A stretch of 64,000 nucleotides of DNA from Aedes albopictus (lineage: Eukaryota; Arthropoda; Insecta; Diptera; Culicidae), in NCBI RefSeq assembly GCF_035046485.1, contig NC_085136.1, positions 299,924,778-299,988,777 on the forward strand. The letters are read 5' to 3'. Shown one piece after another: positions 22,441-32,056 of this stretch; within the stretch, counting starts at the first letter, position 1, and every line of letters begins with the position of its first letter. The notes under the pieces were generated by a model that saw nothing but the letters and a program-made list of their open reading frames with translations, made no database searches and had not been told where the DNA came from. The translations under genes and the position numbers were made by a program.

Positions 22441-23234
22441 GAAATGCATCAACTCACTTATTAACAATATTTCAAGCTTGCTTAAATTCTGAAAATTTTC
22501 ACATATACCAGTCATTCAATTCAGCAACCTCTTTATTAACATTATATTGGATCGGCTTCGTCATGCTTCACGACATTTGAGCCTCTTAATTATGTTAGAA
22601 TGTTTATGTTTGATTTATGAGTTCAACGCGCATTGCAGCAATATTGAAACTGCAAGTTGCGAAGAAATAACAGTTTTTGTTTAACTGGAAAACAAGTTTC
22701 GTTCCAGCTGGAGCGTAATGCCAACATGAAAGAAGAGTTTATACCATGCAGTATTGAAATAGCCATGCTATTAGGTGAAGTAAGTTACTAAAAATGCTTA
22801 ATGTATCGGTTTTACGTAGAAATTTTATAGTGGGACTGTTATGCGTAGAATTTCATTTGTAGGACAGACATGCGTAGAAATTCAACAGTGGGACAATTTG
22901 ACTTGACATGCTTTTCATTGAGTCTTCGAACAAAGTATGTTATTTTTTGATGTTATATGAAAATATACGTATAAATAGAGCGCCTGGTGCAAAAAAGTCG
23001 AAATCGTCAAAAAGTAACATGGGACAACTATGCATATAACGGCAGTACATGCCTGTTGAATACAAAGATTGATGAGTATCTTGTAGCAATCATTGAGATA
23101 TTTGAAATATTGACGCGTGTAAACCCATGGAAAACTCATGGACAATTTCTGGAAAAAATAAATTCGAGTATTCTGGGAGCTTACCTGGTATTATGGGAAA
23201 AGAAGAGTCTGGAATTCCACTGCCGAAAATCTCA

Positions 23235-23335
23235 CAAAATGTGAGTTTTTCCTTCGAAAGGAAATTAAAGCCGTGGGCTCCGAGATTAACTAGCCTTGGG
23301 CTTAAAATCTCGCTGAAAATAAAACAGATAAAACA
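23235..23335 (+). mobile_element. 5'-truncated SINE tail
   Basis: CTCACAAAATGTGAGTTTTT, CCTTCGAAAGGAA and GGGCTTAAAATCTCG run to an AAAACAGAT-A tail, matching the body of the complete SINE at 33692-33859. The tRNA-like head is absent. Confidence 0.65.
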
Positions 23336-23483
23336 TGACTATTGGAACATGTTTCTGGACATTTTCCGATATTCAAATTTTCTGATATTCAAAAAAAACC
23401 TAGTACGCTCAAGGATCACTGTTTTGAAATCCAGCTTGCGACATATCGAACTTCGAGACTTTGCAAAACAAGGCTATTGGATC

Positions 23484-23776
23484 ATGTTTCTGAAGTTTTA
23501 GATATTGCGCATTACGTTCATCAGTGGACTGTGCACTCAGTCTTCATAAGTGCGAAAACGTAAATAAAAGTACACGATTATTGCATCAAATGGAGTTGCT
23601 GTCTTCGGCGCACTATTTCTTGGATCTAAGTTGAATAAGTTCTCTTAAGACTCCGAGTTGATTTGATGCAATCGCGCACTTTTGTTTATGTTTTCGCGCT
23701 CTTGAAAACGTGTGCGATAGTCCAGTGTTGAACTAAATGCGCAATACATCTCTTCGGAAGTTTCAAATACGTGGTT
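23484..23776. mobile_element. MITE with ~110-bp inverted arms
   Basis: The left arm (ATATTGCGCATT, CAGTGGACTGTGC, GCGAAAACGTAAATAAAAGT, TGCATCAAAT) mirrors the right arm (ATTTGATGCA, ACTTTTGTTTATGTTTTCGC, AATGCGCAATACAT). The ends are set by where complementarity fades. The TSD is not resolved. Confidence 0.75.
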
Positions 23777-24379
23777 GCTCACAGCGAAGAGACCACTTTT
23801 CAACCTACCATGTACAATATCTAATTTTATTATTCTTCAAACTTTTCAACTAGTGATACATCATTAAAGCCACTTTAAATTATTTGATTATTTCGCGGTG
23901 CAATAAGGAATTATCTGGATCCCTGGAAAATAGTCAATTCTCTTCTGGTTCTAAAGCTGCTGATCCATAAATAAAGCTATCTTAAAGGTGTGAGAATCTT
24001 TTTTGGGAATGATTGTTAAACAACTGTATTCATTATATTTTTTATTTGACTTGTGAATAAGTCAGCTATTTTTGGTTATTAGGGTGAAAATACTCAATAT
24101 CGACAGGTAGAGATATGCCCAGCCAACATGAGGTGTATTCGTGGTAAAATTATGCTATCCAAATTATTCAACTGTCAGTTCAAAACACTTAAAATTGGCT
24201 TCCCGCACCAAACTCTTAAAGTTGGGTTGCTTTATCTTTCGCTCTCTGATACTTCATAATGGTCATAATAGAGTTTTTGGCGGTAAAGTCCCTACTTTGC
24301 CCTTATCTTACATTCTAAGCGCCCCTTCCCTTTTCCCGAGATTTCGAAAACCCATAGGAAGTATTGCAGACCGGGGTCA
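23777..24379. other. AT-rich DNA without recognised features
   Basis: No gene-like frame. Nothing assignable to a family by eye. Confidence 0.5.
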
Positions 24380-24995
24380 AATTGATTTGACTTTTTGCCT
24401 TTCTCGTACATAAAAAGGATTTTTTTGTAGAAGGCCCAGAGACTCGAGTCACATATACCAATCAACACAGCTAGACAAATTAAGGTGATGTCTGTGAGCA
24501 TGTATGTATGTGTGTATGTGTATGTACAAAAAAAACACATCTCTTTATGACACTAAACCTCAACCGATTTTGATGACCGACTTTTAATTCGACGTGGAAT
24601 CTGGACCCATTGTTTCCTATTGACAATGGTTTGATTCGGTCCAGTCGTTCCGGAGTTATGGCCAAATGACCATACCTAAATAGGTACCTCAGGAAGGGAT
24701 CAGATAAGAAATTTTCGATAACTTGATTAACGGTAAGCAGAAAAATAGTCTTTGACCATATAAGAACCGTTAGTGTTCCGTAAGCGGTTCCGGGTGTTCC
24801 GCCGAAAGTGGTCATATATAAAAATAAACCAAAATGCAAGTGACAGATCAAAACGCGGCATTTTCGATAACCTGAAAACGGTTTACAGGAAAAAAGTATC
24901 ATACCGTATCAGATTCGGTTATGTTCCGGAACCGGTTACCGGTGTCCCACTGGAACAAACATAAAAGTAAATCAAACCCATGCATCAGGTATCAG
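24380..24995. repeat. Interspersed repeat with ~145-bp tandem units, left block
   Basis: It begins around a TTTTTGCCTTTCTCGTACAT motif and a CCGATTTTGATGACCG motif. Two tandem units follow (start motif GTTCCG..GCGGTTCCGG near 24773 and 24919). Each unit holds GTGTTCCGCCGAAAGTGG, AAATGCAAGTGACAGAT and CGATAACCTG. The same units recur at 30428-30900 on the other side of the LOA element, so the LOA copy lies inside an older tandem array. Confidence 0.7.
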
Positions 24996-25236
24996 AAGGC
25001 CGGCTCCAGAGGCACGTTATCCTCCATTTGGGACATTTGTGCCATCGCCAAAATAATAGCCTATTCCGTTATCTACCTGAGGGAAAAGGAAGGAAATAAG
25101 GATAAGGATGGGGATAAGGACAGGTAGGGAAATAGGAAAAGTACCCTGAGAGGATACTAACGCATAAGCGTACCACAATGGGTTCAAACAGCGCCCTGAA
25201 AAGGGCACTGTCATAACGCATAAAGCAAAAGAGAGC

Positions 25237-25516
25237 CTATAGCTCTTTACCACAGCGGTTTAAGAACAACAGAATATCCTGAATATTCAGGTCTCTGAAG
25301 TCAGTTTCACCTAATAAGTGTTTACCGAATACTCGGAAACGCAGTTGCGCAAAAACTGGACAGTTACATATCAAATGATACGAAGTTCCATAATCGGATT
25401 CACAGCTATCACATGTAAATGAAGCAGCTTTCTGAATATACGCCATGTGATAGCTGAGTCGACAGTGGCCAGTCAATGCTTTGACCAGAATGCTGCAATT
25501 CTGCTTTAACAGATTT
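25237..25516 (-). pseudogene. LOA ORF2 C-terminal Cys/His domain
   Basis: The frame reads NLLKQNCSILVKALTGHCRL, then CDSCESDYGTSYHLICNC, ending near FLNRCGKEL. The C-x2-C-x8-H-x3-C pattern is the C-terminal zinc-knuckle-like motif of LOA and related LINE ORF2 proteins. Its role in target binding is inferred from the family. A MITE (25517-25694) cuts it from the upstream segment RVAKYLT; joining across the MITE minus one TT restores the frame. Confidence 0.85.
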
Positions 25517-25694
25517 CCCAAGTAACACACTTGTCACCGAAGAGTCACGGCGGCGCAGGTTTTTGTTGTGCAGAAGTCACTGTGACTTACTTCTAGCAAG
25601 TAAGTGTTTATTTGTTAGAAGTAAGTCACAGTAACTTCTGCGCAACAAAAACCTGCGCCGCCGTGACTCTTCGGTGACAAGTGTGTTACTTGGG
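25517..25694. mobile_element. CCCAAGTAAC-family MITE, near-perfect palindrome, TSD TT
   Basis: CCCAAGTAACACACTTGTCA at the left is exactly mirrored at the right (TGACAAGTGTGTTACTTGGG, ending 25694). The whole 178 bp folds on itself around GCAAGTAAGTG. Flanks are TT on both sides (25515-25516, 25695-25696). Taking out the element and one TT restores TAT CTT ACA AAT CTG of the LOA ORF. Relatives lie at 37687-37818 and, as a long version, 54556-57038. Confidence 0.9.
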
Positions 25695-25770
25695 TTGTAA
25701 GATACTTCGCCACCCTTGGAGATGGCTCAGTACAATACAATTTGGTTTGACGACATGACTCCAAACTATT

Positions 25771-25987
25771 TAAAAAAAAGACACGGACAACGTCTTAAGC
25801 TTTCGGCTGTACAGACTGTTTTTAAACTTAACATGAGACAACGGACAACGGAGCATGTACCAGTGGAAACGGGGAAGAAACTATTCTCACGAAAAGTTTC
25901 AACGCCCGAAGCGGGAATCGAACCCTCACCCCATAGCATGGTGCGATTATAAGCTTGGTGATCCTAACCGCACGGCTACGAGGCTCC
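25771..25987 (-). mobile_element. tRNA-derived SINE in LOA ORF2, 6-bp TSD
   Basis: On the minus strand the head GGAGCCTCGTAGCCGTGCGG carries an A box and GGGTTCGATTCCCGC is a consensus B box. The body is about 100 bp and ends in an A/T run at the left. ACTATT flanks both sides (25765-25770, 25988-25993). Removing the SINE and one duplicate restores ..TGG AAT AGT TTG GAG TCA.. of the LOA frame between RNase H and the Cys/His tail. Confidence 0.88.
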
Positions 25988-26460
25988 ACTATTCCAATAT
26001 TGTCTGTGTTGAGTGGCAGCCCAGGTGTGAATCTGAAGCTTTACCCAACACTTCGATATCGGAATAGCTGGCTCAGGGCCAATGAAGTCATGTGATGCTC
26101 CAGTGCGAGCTAACTCATCAGCCAATTCATTTCCAGCGATGGAAGAATGGCCAGGTACCCATACAAGGTGAACAGCGTTTGCTGAATTCAGCTCCTCGAT
26201 TTGAGTTCGACAAGCGATAACTATCTTCGACCTGGAGTTGGCCGAAGCAAGTGCTTTAATAGCAGCCTGGCTATCTGAACAGAAGTATATTACTTTGCCC
26301 ATTACGTGCTGCTGAAGTACTGATTGCACTCCGCACATAAGAGCAAAGATTTCGGCCTGAAAAACGGTGCAGTATCTACCAAGTGAGTAAGACTGATGCA
26401 GCCTTAGCTCACGAGAATAAACACCAGCACCTGCTCGACCTTCGAGAAGGGAGTCATCAG
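25988..26460 (-). pseudogene. RNase H domain of LOA ORF2
   Basis: The minus-strand translation has all four positions of the type I RNase H acidic set: DD in DDSLLEGRAGAG (near 26455), E in FQAEIFAL (near 26348), D in FCSDSQAAIKAL (near 26275) and D in GNELADELA (near 26120). The last is preceded by HLVWVPGHSS, the conserved HxxxxxHxGxxxNExAD region. In LOA LINEs this domain is thought to remove the RNA template strand during target-primed reverse transcription. The domain looks intact, but the protein around it is broken. Confidence 0.88.
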
Positions 26461-26769
26461 TGTAACATACGATGCCGTCTGAAATACTTCTTCCCAGATA
26501 ACCAGATATCCACTCTCCCCGTTAAGGGAATTTCGTGGAAAATGTCCTATATGGAAAATTACAAGCAATTGTAAGATCACTTGGAGCAAGGACAACTTTG
26601 TCCCAATTCACCAAAAGTGGAAACAACGAGGTGTGCGTTGATTTAAGACCCTAAGTTGTACCAAAGGTTCGCCGGCATTTCCTGAAGGCCATACAAGCTT
26701 TCTTGATTCTGAACTCAATGTGAGGTCTCCAGGAAAGCTTGGAATCAAGAATGACTCCAACGTACTTTA

Positions 26770-28391
26770 GGGTAATTCATGTATTTTGGACAGGCTGAGG
26801 ACAACGTTGGAAAAATCATCCCCTAGCTTCCTTAGAAAACAGTTGATTATTTTGCAAAGTTACCAATACGCTTATAATATGATTGTACATTACGTTCCTG
26901 GTGACAAAAACCTTAGCGAAAGCATTTTAAGCTGAGAAAATCACAATTTCCAATCACTTGTTAGAATTGCATTTTGGACACCGAATATATGTTTTGGACA
27001 CCGTCAGGTATATATAATTTGGACAGGGCAATTATCTCAATGTTTAGCCATGAATACTGCTAAATCATGGAAGTAGCATAAATTAACAAATATTTTCTTG
27101 CAAATAATCTAATTTCTCCGCTTAACAGGCATCTATTTTGATAACTATTACAATTTTTGTTGAAATCGAGGAAATATCGCCAGACCCACAAAATACGCCT
27201 CCAAGTATGCAATCGCACAGCATCCCGATGTAGTTCGTCAGATGACCAAAACATATTTACAGTAGAAAACTTGTAATGTATTTTGGACACCACCTATTTT
27301 AAGCTTTCTAGATGAATGTTAAGAGATTGGCTGCCTAATGCTTCTTTATTGACCATTTTTCATTGCAAAAAGGCTTTTAAATTTCATACAATTATTAATT
27401 CAATCATTTTGAGGTAAATATTGTATGTGACTGTGAAGTGTATGTCGTCTTGCATACCTGTGCATTTGAGGGGTTTTAGTGAAATAATTTACATTTTCGA
27501 TAATTTTGAAGTAAATTCTTAATTGTTAAGCGTATTTACAACGTAAGTCATCAGAATAGGGTCTATTTGATCCAATAATGGATATTGAGAAGTATCTACT
27601 GTTATTAGCTCTCCGGAACAAGGCATACATCGCCGTGCATGTCCAAATTATACACTAGAGTGGGTCATCGTTTATATGGAAAATAGAAAAATTCAATGGT
27701 ATCCCATAAGATCAAAGTTTTTTTGATCCCATTTCACGACCCAAATAAGTGTGCAAAATTTGGGCACGATCGGTTATGTCTACGTTTTGCGCATCGTGTT
27801 TGAAGTTTGTATGGGGTTTTACATGGGAAAACACACTTTTTTGCATTTCTCTCATAACAAGCTCGAATTTTTCTAAAACCGTGTAACCGATAAAGTGAAA
27901 ACATAGCCTAGGGTGTCCTGAAAAACTTTGTCGAAGACCGCGAAGTGATCTGATGCTTATGAAAAAAGTTCTAGCGTTGGCATTGCTTGGCGAAACAGCA
28001 CGATTTTGTTGCTATTGTTATTCCTTTACGTGTTAAAACATAAACACGTGCATGCGGTTCGTTGGTTATAACTATTTTCACAAGCATCGGATCGCTTTGC
28101 GGTCTTCAACAAAGTTTTTCAGAACATCCTAGGCTGTCATTTTACAGTATCGGTTAAAAAGTTTCAGACAAACTTTTTCAACTTATGGCTAAAATGCAAA
28201 AAAGTATGTTTTCCCATACAAAATCCCATACAAATTTCAATTGCAATGCGCAAAGTGTAGACGCAACCGATCATGCTCAAATTTTGCACAGATACTGAGG
28301 ACCCGAAACGGAACCAAAAAAGCTTTGATCTGAGAAAACGGTTCCGATGACCCACACTATTATACACATGTCCAAATTATATTTTTTACCC
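26770..28391. mobile_element. 1.6 kb TA-flanked element, GGGTAA ends with TTTGGACA repeats
   Basis: The left end GGGTAATTCATGTATTTTGG (26770) and right end CCAAATTATATTTTTTACCC (ending 28391) are imperfect inverted repeats. TA lies outside both (26768-26769, 28392-28393). Several internal TTTGGACA copies occur (26963, 26983, 27005, 27280 and GTCCAAAT near both ends). It interrupts LOA ORF2 between RLLDS and VKYVGV. No transposase. A different MITE is nested at about 27653-28366. The terminal logic resembles the element at 57746-59248. Confidence 0.8.
27653..28366. mobile_element. MITE with long inverted arms (GTGGGTCATCG ends)
   Basis: Left CACTAGAGTGGGTCATCG and right CGATGACCCACACTATTAT are inverted, and complementarity continues for some 300 bp per arm (GATCAAAGTTTTTTTGATCC, GTGCAAAATTTG, GAAGACCGC). 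The 15-bp direct repeat CATGTCCAAATTATA sits just outside (27638-27652, 28367-28381). That is too long for a DNA-transposon TSD and may be an internal repeat of the host element. Confidence 0.75.
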
Positions 28392-28393
28392 TA

Positions 28394-29220
28394 CCTGAAT
28401 CAAGGAGACGCAAAGGTCGAAAGCCATTACGGTTTCGCCTTTCCGTAAAAAGAACAATTGATGTTTTACTCGGATTAACCGAAAGGCCATATTGGCGACA
28501 CCAACCCTCAACTACCTGAAGGGCGCTTTGCATCCAGGTCAAAAAAAGTGGTGATATACATACCATCTAACAATGCTAGGTAGTCGTCGGCAAAACCATA
28601 GGTAGGAAAACCGCCGTTATTCAGTTGCCTCAATAGCGTATCTGCTACGAGATTCCACAATTTCCTAATCTCTGCTAGACGCAATGTCGAGAAGAGATAT
28701 CGGTTTTTGAGCATTTGATGAATCCAATTGGAAATCATTGGAGGTATACCATGACTCCGTGCGGCTTTCAATATGGCATCGAAAGGCACATTGTCAAAGG
28801 CACCCTCGATATCTAAGAAAACACCCAAACAAGATTGTTTTTGAGCGAATGCTTTCTTGATATCGTAAACAACCTTGTGTAAAAGAATCACAGTGGACTT
28901 ACCAGATTGGTAGGCATGTTGGTTCACATGAAGAGGCACGTTGGCCAGATGAACATCACGGATGTGATGATCCACAATGCGTTCTAAGCATTTCAGAAGA
29001 AAAGAGGTCAAACTGATAGGTCTGAAAGTCTTTGCTTCTTCATACGACGCACAACCCACTTTCGGAATAAACTTCACAGTAACATCCCGCCAGGATTTGG
29101 GAATATACCCTGTAGCAAAACTGCAAACAAATATTTTTTTCAAAACATGTTTGAAATGATCAAATCCCTTCTGAAGCAAAATAGGATAAATCCTATCTGC
29201 CCCAGGAGATTTGAAGGGGG
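28394..29220 (-). pseudogene. LOA reverse transcriptase lacking the PQG motif
   Basis: The minus-strand frame shows RT blocks in order: SWRDVTVKFIPK, RPISLTSFLLKCLERIVDHH, HAYQSGKSTVILL, FLDIEGAFDNVPFD (first catalytic Asp), GFADDYLAL (the FADD catalytic pair, near 28590) and RQYGLSVNPSKT. Between LAEIRKL and WNLVADTLL (near 28660) the block that normally holds R-G-x-PQG-x-LSP is missing without loss of frame, about 14-16 residues. That block contacts the incoming nucleotide, so this copy cannot have been an active RT after the deletion. A frameshift follows FADDYLALL. Confidence 0.88.
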
Positions 29221-29459
29221 AAAGCTATTAAGTGCCCACTCAATCGATACTATAGTTACAATACTCCGAGCCGAAGCCTGGGAATCGTAACTACAGGAAA
29301 AGACATCAGGTTCATCCGAAGATGTAATATCCACACATCCAGAGAAGTGTGTGCTGAATAAGCATTCGAGAACTTCCTCATCAGAGGAAGTCAGATCGCC
29401 ATTGGGCAAACGAAGTTCGTTCACTCGGAAATCCTTAGATTTCACAAGGATTTTATTTA

Positions 29460-30000
29460 ACCGACTGACTTAACTCAAGCTGGAAACATTTGAACAACGG
29501 TTTTTCCAGCCGGATCGTTCAGCAGACCGGAGAGCTTTCCTGTAGGCCTTGCGAGCCGACCTGAAAACCTCCGAACCAGCCGAACGTCGTCTGTTCCAAC
29601 TCTTTCTACATTGTTTCCTGAGCTTCGCCAGATCAGAGTTCCTCCAAGGGGTTCCTCTTGTGATCTTCACAGACCGTAGAGGGCATGCTTCTTCAAAAGC
29701 TTCCATGATGAAGGTCGTTGTGGTATCAACGGCATCATCTAAATCACTTGGAGTGTCAATGGATGGTGAGTATCCATGAAATTTGACCGCAACCAAATCA
29801 GTAAAAATATCCCAGTTTGTTGACCGGGGATTCCTGAAACGCAATGTTTGCGAAGTAACATTTAAATGTTCAAAAAAGATGTAGCGATGGTCAGATAAAG
29901 ATTCTTCATCTGACACATGCCAATTGATCAGCTCGATTGGAAAACGCCAAAGGCGAGGATACACAGAATACACTGAGTAAATCGCATTATGCGAGACCAT
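29460..30000 (-). pseudogene. LOA ORF2 endonuclease tail and linker
   Basis: The 176-codon frame starts just inside the endonuclease: INWHVSDEESLSDHRYIFFE includes the SDH motif that ends the catalytic core. It then runs through about 120 residues of linker, with TRGTPWRNSDLAKLRKQCRK, the Trp-containing segment common before LINE RTs. Upstream of residue 1 the sequence changes abruptly to 5' UTR, so the junction near 30000 marks a deletion of ORF1 and the endonuclease core. Confidence 0.8.
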
Positions 30001-30427
30001 ATAGGTGAAAATTTAAACTAATTAACAACATCTTCATAATCCCGCCCTTATTTAGCCTCAAGTGAGACTAAAGAAGGGCAGCTGATTGTCTCGGAGAAAC
30101 ACAAGGTCCACTGCACCATTGCTCCGGTTAGCACAGTAAGGGCAAATACTGTGGAGGGCGCCCTGGTACTCCACAGGCTCCGTTTGCGGTTAGGTTTTTA
30201 TTAGACCCCCCTAACCATTCATTCCTTGGCACGGTAAGCATGCAGCCGCATCACACCATGAATTAGGGGTCACCTGTTGGTGGACTCTTACCACCGAAAC
30301 AGGCGGTCCGTAGTGTTATTCTTAGCCAATTGAGACAATCGCTACCAACACTACACAGCTATCTAAGCTGATCGAGAAAAGAAGTTAATATTGATTATCA
30401 ACTTCATACGGGCCCGAACAGCCTAAA

Positions 30428-30900
30428 GTTATGGCCATTTAGGAACCTCAGGAAGGGATCAGATAGAAATTAATTAACGGTAAGCAGAAAAATAGTCTTT
30501 GACCATATAAGAACCGTTAGTGTTCCGTAAGCGGTTCCGGGTGTCGCGCCGTAAGTGGCCGTAAATAAAAATAAAACAAAATGCAAATGACAGATTAAAA
30601 CGCGGCATTTTCGATAACCTGATGAACGGTTTACAGGAAAATAGTCTCAGACCATATCAGATTCGGTTATGTTCCGGAACCGGTTCCCGGTGTCCCGCTG
30701 GAAGTGGCCAAACATAAAAGTAAATCAAACCCATGCATGCGACACATCAAATCTCGACTCTTTAGAAAAACTGATAAACAATTAGCAAGAAAATAACTTT
30801 AGACCATTTCAGGACAACCAGTAGCGTTCCGGAATCGGTTCTGGGTGTCCCGCTTTAAGTGGTCAAATGTAATAGAAAACCAAACCCATACAAAAAAAAT
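30428..30900. repeat. ~145-150-bp tandem repeat units, right block
   Basis: Three units start near 30523, 30668 and 30822 with GTTCCG(T/G)AA.CGGTT. Each holds a GTGTC(G/C)CGC motif and a run like AAATAAAAATAAAACAAAATG or TAAATCAAACCCATGCATG. Homologous to 24380-24995. Confidence 0.75.
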
Positions 30901-30908
30901 CCGTTCCG

Positions 30909-31131
30909 ATATACGTGCACGCTCAGTCACGGCAACGGGAACAAACGGGAACTATGCATAGCAACGATAACATCAATGAGAAATGTACACCGTGAACTAG
31001 ATGTCACGGTTTCTAGAACGCCCATATTGACAGCTGGAACTAGTTCCAGTTCACGGTGTATATTTGCTTGTTCTCATATTTGCGTTTGTTTGTTCACGTT
31101 TATCAGAACGGTTTTCTGAGCGTATATGCGT
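30909..31131. mobile_element. MITE with CGTGCACGCTCAG / CTGAGCGTATATG ends
   Basis: The inverted arms include ATATACGTGCACGCTCAG at left, CTGAGCGTATATGCGT at right, and an inner pair GAGAAATGTACACCGTGAAC / GTTCACGGTGTATATTTGC. No ORF. The TSD is not resolved. Confidence 0.7.
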
Positions 31132-31455
31132 TGTATATAATATCGGAATATATACCATCAATAAGATTCCCAATTCGAAGATGACTTTGCTTCTATAAAT
31201 AAAGTATTTTCAGGATTCACGAAACTTTGCCTCACGTTGACGGAAACATCATGAATATATATTCGACTAGAAAGGCACAATTATCACTAGGTTGATTACT
31301 CTAGGTTTTTTTTTTCTATGTAAAAATAATATTGTTTCTAATAATACGATTCGGCTTCCCATTCATACCGCTTTACGTGTACTCTAAAACCGTGCAAGCT
31401 CCGAATAGACCACCTCACGGCGAAATTCTATCTCTTTCGCTCTTTCAGAAAGTTT

Positions 31456-31511
31456 GAAAACAACAGGACCAGTACCTGTCAAATTTGACAGGTGTTGGTC
31501 CTGTTGTTTTC
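31456..31511. repeat. 56-bp near-perfect palindrome
   Basis: GAAAACAACAGGACCA at the left pairs with TGGTCCTGTTGTTTTC at the right, and the centre ACCTGTCAAATTTGACAGGT is itself a palindrome. Only two positions per arm mismatch. There is no loop, so it looks like a cruciform or tiny MITE and not a microRNA hairpin. Confidence 0.9.
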
Positions 31512-32049
31512 TAATTTTCCATAGGAGAGAAGGAGAGAGATTTCTTGATGACGTCACCGTGCAATGGAGTATTGCAAATACATGGTCCATCGACTGAAGC
31601 AATCAATTTGTAAAAACCTCACACCGTCACCGCTCTTGCAAAACCAATCGTTCGCAATCATACCAAGAAAATCCAAATATTTTCTCATCCACGCGCCACA
31701 CACTCCAAAGTGAAACACGTACCGATTTTATTGACCGAAACCAAAGGCGATAAATTTGACGACACCCACTCACTCATTCTCTGTTATTCAACCAACTACG
31801 TGTGGTAGCTATGTAGCAGGAAGCCAGTCACTTCAGGATTCGAGATTTGCCACAGAAGAATCGAATGCTGCAAATATTAGCTCAGCGCCAGGGTGGATTG
31901 TTTCCCTCTGGTCGGTCACGTGAGGAATTCCAAACAGCTCGCTCGCTCTCTGTTCCATGATGGAGTGGGTGACGGTTTGACTTTGGATTTTAGGCAACAC
32001 GCACATGTCGTCATCGTTGGACGTTGTCGTGCCTCCGTCCGTCGGCCTC

Positions 32050-32056
32050 TATAAAT
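32050..32056 (+). promoter_or_regulatory. Possible TATA box
   Basis: TATAAAT follows a G/C-rich stretch (GTCCGTCGGCCTC) and precedes GGTGTCGAAAGAAATCGG by 15-35 bp. No downstream gene was recognised, so this is only a sequence match. Confidence 0.2.

Larger units (their letters stand above)
18678..23045. mobile_element. 4.4 kb non-autonomous element with TA TSD and satellite interior
   Basis: The TIR CTGCCGTTCTACGCATAGTT (18678) is inverted at the right end (CTATGCATATAACGGCAG, ending 23045). TA lies immediately outside both ends (18676-18677, 23046-23047). Subterminal copies of a GTGGGACTGTTATGCSTAGAA-like motif sit inside both ends (18897-18960, 22830-22900). The flanks of the interior are mirrored: GTGAGT-rich left, ACTCAC-rich right, and TTAGGCCGAA left versus TTCGGCCTAA right. 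So the whole element is a large decayed palindrome. No transposase was found. It carries a SINE relic, a 17-bp array and another MITE. Confidence 0.82.
25000..30415 (-). mobile_element. LOA-clade (Lian-like) LINE, internally deleted and multiply interrupted
   Basis: Read on the minus strand: 5' UTR (about 30415-30010), end of endonuclease and linker, RT, RNase H, a Cys/His-rich C-terminus and 3' UTR with GGATAAGGATGGGGATAAGG (25099-25118). RT followed by RNase H and a CxxC..H..C tail is the LOA-clade arrangement. ORF1 and most of the endonuclease are missing, by deletion between the 5' UTR and the endonuclease tail. Three insertions break the coding part (25517-25694, 25771-25987, 26770-28391), and the RT has lost a core motif. 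The 5' UTR resembles that of the second LOA copy (motif CCGCAAACGGAGCCT). Confidence 0.85.

Noticed and set aside
25981..26460. Host RNase H gene
   Set aside because: The domain lies directly downstream of a LINE RT on the same strand and in LOA order. It is retrotransposon-derived.
27638..28381. LTR retrotransposon suggested by a direct repeat
   Set aside because: The repeat is only 15 bp and the insert has inverted arms and no gag/pol.
31456..31511. microRNA precursor
   Set aside because: The palindrome has no terminal loop and is almost perfectly paired to its centre, unlike Drosha substrates.
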